DNA of 36,792 nt. Origin: an uncultured Collinsella sp. (GTDB lineage Bacteria; Actinomycetota; Coriobacteriia; Coriobacteriales; Coriobacteriaceae). Location: contig CAAGCW010000012.1 of the NCBI GenBank assembly GCA_900768435.1, positions 1 to 36,792 on the forward strand. Direction: 5' to 3'. The notes beneath the pieces were generated by a model. It ran no database searches and had not been told where the DNA came from. It saw only the letters and a list, made by a program, of their open reading frames with translations. Made by a program: the position numbers and the translations under genes. Below, one piece after another: positions 32,120 through 36,792 of the stretch (position 1 is the first letter of the stretch; every line of letters begins with the position of its first letter).

Positions 32120-34711
32120 ATGACCGCGTACTATCAGCAGGTGCTCGAGGGCACATACGACAACCACGTGCTTCCGTTTTTGTGGATGAAGGGCGAGAGC
32201 CATAAGACCATTGCCGAGTATCTGGAGAAGATCGCCGGCGCCGACATCCACGAGGTCTGTCTCGAAAGCCGCCCACACCCCGATTTTTGCGGCGAGGGCT
32301 GGTGGCGCGACTTGCGCTTTGTCATTGACGAGTGCAAGCAGCTGGGCCTTAAGCTCTGGATCTTGGACGACGCGCACTTCCCCACGGGCTTTGCCAACGG
32401 CGCCGTCAAGGAGGCCGTGCCCGAGCTCCGCAAGATCGTGCTCACGCACCGCACGTTCAACATCGTGGGCCCCACGTCCGCCGCGAGCATCGCGCTCGCC
32501 AACATGCTCGACAAAACGGAGCGCTTCTACGGCGTGACATTTATGCAGGACGGCAGCCCCGTCGACGTCGCTTACCGAGTAATCGACGATGCAGACGGCA
32601 ACCCCAGCCGCCTGGTCTTCGATGCGCCTGCGGGCCTCACGCAGGCATGCGTGATGTTCACGAGCGGCAAGACCTCCTACAACGAGGACTACATCAATAT
32701 GGTCGACCGCGCCTCGGTGGCGCAGCTCATCGATGCTGTCTACGAGCCGCATTTTGAGCATCTGGGCGATGAGTTTGGCAAGACGATCCTGGGCTTTTTC
32801 TCCGATGAGCCCGGATTTGCCAACGAGAAGGGCACCACGGGCCCCGATGGCATCTCGGACACGCTCATCGGCAAGGCCACCGCGCCCCTACCCTGGTCGG
32901 CCGAGCTTGAGCGTCGCCTACGCGCGGCACTGGGCGAGCGCTACCTGGCCGAGCTCCCGCACCTGTGGGACCGCGAGCCGGCCGGCGCGCACGTACGCCA
33001 CGTCTATATGGACATCGCGAGCACCCTCTATAAGGAGTGCTTCTGCGACCAGCTCGGAGACTGGTGCCGCGCGCGCGGCGTGCAGTACATCGGCCACGTT
33101 ATCGAGGACAAGGACTGCCACGCGCGCCTGGGCGTGGGCGCCGGGCACTACTTCCGCGCCGTGGGCGGTCAGGACATGGCGGGCGTCGACATCGTGATCA
33201 ACCAGCTGGTACCCGGCATGGACCGCGGCCTTCACAGCTACGGACGCGGCGTGTGGGACCTCGAGTTCTATAACTACGTGCTGCCCAAGCTGGGCTCCTC
33301 GGCAGCACACCTCGATCCCAAAAAGCAGGGGCGCTGCATAGCCGAGGTCTTTGGCGCATTTGGATGGCACGAAGGCCTACGCGAGATGAAGTGGATCGCC
33401 GATCATTTTTTGGTGCGCGGCGTCAATTGGTTTGTGCCGCATGCCTTTAGCATGGCCGCCTTCCCCGACTGGGACTGCCCGCCGCATTTCTATGCGCATG
33501 GCCAAAACCCCCAGTTTGCACACTTTGGGCAGCTCATGAGCTACATGAACCGTACGGCGAGCCTGCTGAGCGGCGGGCGCGCAACGACCCCGGTGGCGCT
33601 TCTCTACCATGCGGACGCCGAGTGGGCAGGCGAGGCGAACTTTATGCAGCATGTCGCCTCCGAGCTTTTGCGCGCGCAGGTCGACTTTGACATCGTGCCG
33701 GCAGAGGCATTTGAGGACGCAGGGCGCTATGCCGTTGAAATTGCCGCAGACGGTAGCGGCTTTAGCGTGAACGGCCAGGCATACCGCTGCCTGGTGATGC
33801 CCGGAGCCGAGTTTGTCGGCGGAGCCGTGCTCGACTTTGCCGCGCGTGCCGCAGCCGCAGGTGTTGCCGTGTACGCGCTGGATGAGTTGCCGAACAAGCG
33901 CTACGACGGTGACACTGCAGGCCGCGAGGGCTTTGCCTCCCTGGATGCAGCCGCGGTCGCCGACATCAAGCTCCTGGCGACCACCGAGCTCGCAGACACA
34001 CTTGCCAATACCGGCATGCAGACCGTGGTTTGCGCCGAGCCCCAGTCCTGGCTGCGCGCACTGCGCTACGAGCGGGCGGGCGAGAGCTATCTGATGCTCG
34101 TCAACGAGCATCCCAAGCAGGGTATCTCCACTCAGATTGCGCTTGCCGACGGCACACCCGTTGCAGGCGCGCGCCTCGACCTGCTCAACGGCACCGAGCC
34201 CGCCGCCTTTGACGGCACGCTCGAGCTGGCTCCCTACGAGAGCTGCATCGTGGTCCTTGGGGCTACAGGTTCCGTTGCTGTGGCAACCGCCGAAGACGAA
34301 GCCACATGCGTCGACGGGCCCTGGGCGGTTGCCTTCTCTGCCCCTGGCACCGATGCCTTTGGCGAGTCTGTTGAGCTTGCAGGCCTGCACGACCTTTCCT
34401 CGGCCGAGTTCCCCGGCAAGGCCGGCACATTCCGCTACCGGGCCTCCTTTGTCCTGGGCGAAGCGGCCACCCGCACCGTCATCGACCTTGGCGAGGTCTT
34501 TGAGACCGCAACCGTCACCCTCGACGGCAAATCCCTCGGCACCCGCATCTGTCCGCCTTACCGCTTTGAGGCCGCCGCACTTTTAGCCGGCGAGCACGCG
34601 CTTACGATCGATATCATCAACACCCTCGACCACGCCGTCCCCGACATGTTCGGCATGACCGAGCCCTCCGATCCCAGCGGCCTCTTGGGGCCCGTACGCG
34701 CGCTCAGATAG
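32120..34711 (+). CDS. Large cytoplasmic glycoside hydrolase, GH106-like
   Basis: The 863-aa protein looks like a member of the GH106-related group (alpha-L-rhamnosidase-like) common in gut bacteria. It has a TIM-barrel-like N-terminal half (WMKGESHKTIAEYLEKIAGADIHEVCLESRPHPDF, LKLWILDDAHFPTGFANG, GFFSDEPGF, YIGHVIEDKD). A GATase-like middle region contains LLYHADAEWAGEANFMQHVASELLRAQVDFDIV. The C-terminal jelly-roll sugar-binding domain (about 745-845) contains RYRASFVLGE ... VTLDGKSLGTRICPPYRFE. Acid residues in SDEPG and DDAHFP are catalytic candidates. The ATG at 32120 follows AAGGAGG. It has no signal peptide, so it acts on imported oligosaccharides. The substrate is not certain; rhamnosides are the family guess. 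Confidence 0.8.
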   Translation: MTAYYQQVLEGTYDNHVLPFLWMKGESHKTIAEYLEKIAGADIHEVCLESRPHPDFCGEGWWRDLRFVIDECKQLGLKLWILDDAHFPTGFANGAVKEAVPELRKIVLTHRTFNIVGPTSAASIALANMLDKTERFYGVTFMQDGSPVDVAYRVIDDADGNPSRLVFDAPAGLTQACVMFTSGKTSYNEDYINMVDRASVAQLIDAVYEPHFEHLGDEFGKTILGFFSDEPGFANEKGTTGPDGISDTLIGKATAPLPWSAELERRLRAALGERYLAELPHLWDREPAGAHVRHVYMDIASTLYKECFCDQLGDWCRARGVQYIGHVIEDKDCHARLGVGAGHYFRAVGGQDMAGVDIVINQLVPGMDRGLHSYGRGVWDLEFYNYVLPKLGSSAAHLDPKKQGRCIAEVFGAFGWHEGLREMKWIADHFLVRGVNWFVPHAFSMAAFPDWDCPPHFYAHGQNPQFAHFGQLMSYMNRTASLLSGGRATTPVALLYHADAEWAGEANFMQHVASELLRAQVDFDIVPAEAFEDAGRYAVEIAADGSGFSVNGQAYRCLVMPGAEFVGGAVLDFAARAAAAGVAVYALDELPNKRYDGDTAGREGFASLDAAAVADIKLLATTELADTLANTGMQTVVCAEPQSWLRALRYERAGESYLMLVNEHPKQGISTQIALADGTPVAGARLDLLNGTEPAAFDGTLELAPYESCIVVLGATGSVAVATAEDEATCVDGPWAVAFSAPGTDAFGESVELAGLHDLSSAEFPGKAGTFRYRASFVLGEAATRTVIDLGEVFETATVTLDGKSLGTRICPPYRFEAAALLAGEHALTIDIINTLDHAVPDMFGMTEPSDPSGLLGPVRALR

Positions 34712-34759
34712 CAGCCCGAGCGCAAGCAACTCGGGCAGGGCACGCCCTATGTTGAGCCC

Positions 34760-34800
34760 GCGCAGCGTCGAGCGGTCCGTCGTTCATAGACCGGCGGACC
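34760..34800 (-). repeat. Stop-adjacent hairpin module, copy E, in unusual position
   Basis: On the minus strand a hairpin with GGTCCG/CGGACC arms is followed by CTCGACGCTGCGC and then GGGCTCAAC, the same modules as in copies C and D. Here it points away from the RpiR gene start, not away from a stop codon. It lies in the 164-base gap between the glycoside hydrolase and RpiR genes, near a GCCCGAG/CTCGGGC hairpin (about 34715-34737) that may end the hydrolase transcript. Confidence 0.7.
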
Positions 34801-34875
34801 AAAACTCCCAGCCAAGCCGAACGTTTTATTTATCGCTATGATTGGTTTATCGCGACGCAAACACATAGGAGCCAT

Positions 34876-35730
34876 ATGGATATCAGGCGGAAGATCACGC
34901 AGGGCAAAAGCCTCACCCCCACTGAGCAACAACTTGGGCGAACGGCCCTCGCCATGGGTGAGGATGTGCGCGGGCTTTCCATTAAGGAATTTGCCGCGTG
35001 CGCCAACGTTTCGGTCGCGAGCGTGCACCGCTTTTGCAAAAAGCTCGGCCTCAAGGGATTCAAAGACCTCAAGGTCGAGCTCATCCGCCAGGCGACCGAG
35101 GCGGGCAACCGGCGCGACGTGGACATCAACTTTCCCTTCGATGCCACCTCCACCCCCGCACAAGTAATGGAGCGCATGGAGGGGCTCTACCAGACCACCT
35201 TGGCCGAAACGCAGGAGCTGCTCGACCCTGCACAGCTCGACCACGCCGCCAAGCTCATCATGCGCGCCGGCACCGTGGACATCTACACGGGCTCGCATAA
35301 CCTGTATCCAGCGGGAATGTTCCGCGATCGCCTGCTTTCCGCCGGCAAAAGCGCGACGTGCCACGACAGCGTCGAGGCGCAGGTGCGCACGGCGCTCGCC
35401 TCGGGTCCCGACCATGTGGCAATCGTCATCTCCTACAGCGGCCTTGCCCCCAACCTCAAGGAGATCTTGCCGATCCTTAGCAGTCGACATGTCCCGGTCA
35501 TCGTCATCGGCACGCCGCACTGTGCCCGCATTCACCCCGGCTTTGCCGCCTATCTCACGGTAAGCGACCACGAGAGCATGACGCACCGCATCACGCAGTT
35601 CGCCAGCCATATCGCCGTGCAATACGTACTCGATTCGCTCTATAGCAGCTACTTTGCCAAAGATTACGCCCGCTGCTCCGAGTTCCTAGAGCGCTCGTTC
35701 CCCTACACCCGCCTGCCCGGACTCAAGTAG
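34876..35730 (+). CDS. RpiR/MurR-family regulator (HTH-SIS)
   Basis: The 284-aa protein has an N-terminal RpiR helix-turn-helix (about 1-77: LSIKEFAACANVSVASVHRFCKKLGLKGFKDLKVELIRQ). The C-terminal SIS sugar-phosphate-binding domain (about 110-250) includes GTVDIYTGSHNLYPAGMFRDRL, VAIVISYSGLAPNLKEILP and VPVIVIGTPHCARI. Such regulators respond to phosphorylated sugars. The ATG at 34876 follows TAGGAG. It sits after the glycoside hydrolase gene with a repeat between, and near PTS and GH1 genes, so it may control beta-glucoside or related sugar-phosphate use; no operator was identified. Confidence 0.93.
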   Translation: MDIRRKITQGKSLTPTEQQLGRTALAMGEDVRGLSIKEFAACANVSVASVHRFCKKLGLKGFKDLKVELIRQATEAGNRRDVDINFPFDATSTPAQVMERMEGLYQTTLAETQELLDPAQLDHAAKLIMRAGTVDIYTGSHNLYPAGMFRDRLLSAGKSATCHDSVEAQVRTALASGPDHVAIVISYSGLAPNLKEILPILSSRHVPVIVIGTPHCARIHPGFAAYLTVSDHESMTHRITQFASHIAVQYVLDSLYSSYFAKDYARCSEFLERSFPYTRLPGLK

Positions 35731-35732
35731 CG

Positions 35733-35827
35733 ACGAGCGTGGATTTTTGGACACTCAGATAACGAGCGTGGATAATCTCCCACTTTGAGCCCACAAACAG
35801 GCTAAAAACGGGAGATTATCCACGCTC
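35733..35827 (+). repeat. GAGCGTGGAT repeat with 18-bp hairpin, after the RpiR gene
   Basis: The stretch at 35733-35757 (ACGAGCGTGGATTTTTGG then ACACTCA) matches 36601-36625 at all but one position. It is followed by a hairpin with perfect 18-bp arms (35764-35781 and 35810-35827), whose loop has AGCC/GGCT pairing, and then ATTTTGGG. It probably terminates the RpiR transcript and perhaps the converging XRE gene too. The 35733-35757 unit and its match at 36601 bracket the XRE-SOR gene. Confidence 0.8.
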
Positions 35828-35873
35828 ATTTTGGGTCCCCTGGGAACGCATGAGGAGGGCGGATAGACAGCCG

Positions 35874-36494
35874 TTATTTGCGAGGCGTCAGCGACGTAAA
35901 GAGTCCGTGTTGGTTGCAGTAAAGATATATCCTGCCGCGCCCGGTAATATGGAAGCGCGGCTGCACCGATTGCTCTGGATAGAGCTTCTTAAAGCAGATG
36001 CCGTCCATAGTCGCATACGCCACAAAGCTAATGTAGTGATCCTTGGTCATGGGATGATCGAGCGTGACGTACCAATCGTCCTCGATGCGCTCGATGGAAA
36101 AGGCGTGGTCCGCGTCCGGCTCTTCGGCCTCCTGGGGAAACATCGTGGAGCCACAGCAGCTAAAGCTGCCTTCTCCGAGCGCGTGCACAACGTTTCCGCA
36201 GATAGGGCAAACGTAAAAGACGCCTTTGAGCATATTGCCTGCACGGTTGGCGTTGGCCCGAATGTCACCAGCCAAAAGCTCAGCCACGCTTATGCCGAGT
36301 CTCTGGGCCAAAGGCTCAACGAGGGAAATGTCGGGAAGGCCGCGGCCGGATTCCCACTTGCTGACGGCTTTATCGGTCACGCCAAGGCTTTCCGCCAGGG
36401 CGCGCTGGGTGAGGCCGCGCTCTTCGCGCAGCTGCTTGATGGCATGCGCTGCCAAAAAAGTATGGGAGGCATTGGTTTGCCGTGTCTGGTTCAT
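35874..36494 (-). CDS. XRE regulator fused to desulfoferrodoxin/superoxide-reductase domain
   Basis: The 206-aa protein has an N-terminal XRE helix-turn-helix (about 16-72: LREERGLTQRALAESLGVTDKAVSKWESGRGLPD). A desulfoferrodoxin-type centre-I knuckle follows with C96, C99, C113 and C114 (VCPICGN ... SCCGS). The last part is a superoxide-reductase-type centre-II domain with H130, H147, H153, C193 and H196 (LDHPMTKDHYISF, YCNQHGLF). These match the four-His one-Cys iron site of class I superoxide reductases in order and in late spacing (6, 40, 3). The lysine that precedes the first His in the enzymes is Asp129 here. The start at 36494 has only a weak ribosome binding site; an upstream ATG at 36551 adds 19 residues. 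I infer an iron-based redox- or superoxide-sensing regulator. Confidence 0.85.
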   Translation of the reverse strand: MNQTRQTNASHTFLAAHAIKQLREERGLTQRALAESLGVTDKAVSKWESGRGLPDISLVEPLAQRLGISVAELLAGDIRANANRAGNMLKGVFYVCPICGNVVHALGEGSFSCCGSTMFPQEAEEPDADHAFSIERIEDDWYVTLDHPMTKDHYISFVAYATMDGICFKKLYPEQSVQPRFHITGRGRIYLYCNQHGLFTSLTPRK

Positions 36495-36600
36495 GGGCTG
36501 TCCAATCAAATTGAAGAAATGGAGTGAACCGGTTCGACAGTCAGTATCCATTTGAAGGCCAGGCTCGACAACCTACGCTGCGTAGACATGCGCCAATCGA

Positions 36601-36690
36601 ACGAGCGCGGATTTTTGGACACTCATCCTGAGTAGTCATTTAAGAACGTCCCCAATGACTACCACGGCAACGCCGATGTTTTGGCAACGA
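36601..36690 (+). repeat. Repeat block upstream of the XRE-SOR gene
   Basis: 36601-36625 repeats 35733-35757 (ACGAGCG, GATTTTTGGACACTCA). A GTAGTCATT/AATGACTAC inverted repeat (36632-36640 with 36654-36662) follows, and AACGTCCCCAATGACTACC (36645-36663) plus GCAACGCCGATGTTTTGGC is the conserved tail of composite repeats A and B. Thus two repeat families meet here. Confidence 0.78.
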
Positions 36691-36730
36691 CAGACACTAT
36701 GACCCAATCCGAGGGCACTAAAAAGATAGG

Positions 36731-36760
36731 AGCCCCCGCTCGTGACCGCGGGTCGGGGCT
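36731..36760 (-). terminator. Terminator-like hairpin at the right edge
   Basis: AGCCCC (36731-36736) pairs with GGGGCT (36755-36760), extended by CGC/GCG with a bulge. On the minus strand CTATCTTTTT follows. It may end a minus-strand gene lying outside the window. 36691-36792 otherwise shows nothing I can identify. Confidence 0.4.
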
Positions 36761-36792
36761 GCGACAATGATGTTGAAGTGCCATAGGCGCAG

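Noticed and set aside
35874..36494. Phage repressor
   Set aside because: The XRE domain is fused to a desulfoferrodoxin-like module and no phage genes are nearby.

Overview
The window looks like the chromosome of a high-GC, Gram-positive gut anaerobe of the class Coriobacteriia, most likely Collinsella or a close relative. This is inferred from gene content and style, not from a database match. Support comes from an actinobacterial dnaK-grpE-dnaJ-hspR cluster with a MerR-type HspR, a complete nadABC-niaR operon, an 8-Cys ferredoxin, hydrogenase maturation genes, PTS sugar genes and many structured intergenic repeats. I see no rRNA, tRNA, CRISPR array, transposase or phage gene.

Layout. 1-3300: a 61-aa acidic protein and clpB (both minus). 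3300-4400: a membrane-anchored hypothetical protein flanked by two copies of one repeat. 4408-6708: an aconitase-family hydratase (minus). 7090-11390: the heat-shock operon dnaK-grpE-dnaJ-hspR (minus). clpB and dnaK share a 27-bp imperfect inverted repeat just upstream of plausible -10 boxes, a good candidate for the HspR operator. 11986-12171: ferredoxin. 12263-16129: nadA-nadB-nadC-niaR (minus). A 44-bp perfect inverted repeat overlaps its promoter and is the likely NiaR operator, so the operon probably represses itself when niacin is available. 16421-18420: a LytTR response regulator and GHKL sensor kinase pair. 18485-19517: an unknown gene divergent from thioredoxin. 19737-26425: a small unknown gene, nikR, hypF, hypC, hypD, hypE and a HAD phosphatase, a nickel/hydrogenase maturation block without structural hydrogenase genes in view. 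26852-30845: a lipoprotein, a PTS EIIA protein, a Cof-type HAD gene broken by a one-base frameshift, and a 6-phospho-beta-glucosidase. 31013-35730: an AraC regulator divergent from a large cytoplasmic glycoside hydrolase, then an RpiR regulator. 35874-36494: an XRE DNA-binding domain fused to a complete desulfoferrodoxin/superoxide-reductase-like module.

The two most unusual features are (i) a roughly 230-bp composite repeat that folds into two successive hairpins and sits directly at gene stop codons, with base-pair-preserving differences between copies and five related modules in the window, and (ii) the XRE-superoxide-reductase fusion, which keeps every iron ligand but has lost the usual catalytic lysine and may be an iron-based redox sensor. 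At least four other short repeat families occupy the longer intergenic gaps.

Start codons were chosen by ribosome binding site and family alignment from memory. Functional names rest on recognised motifs; no searches were run.
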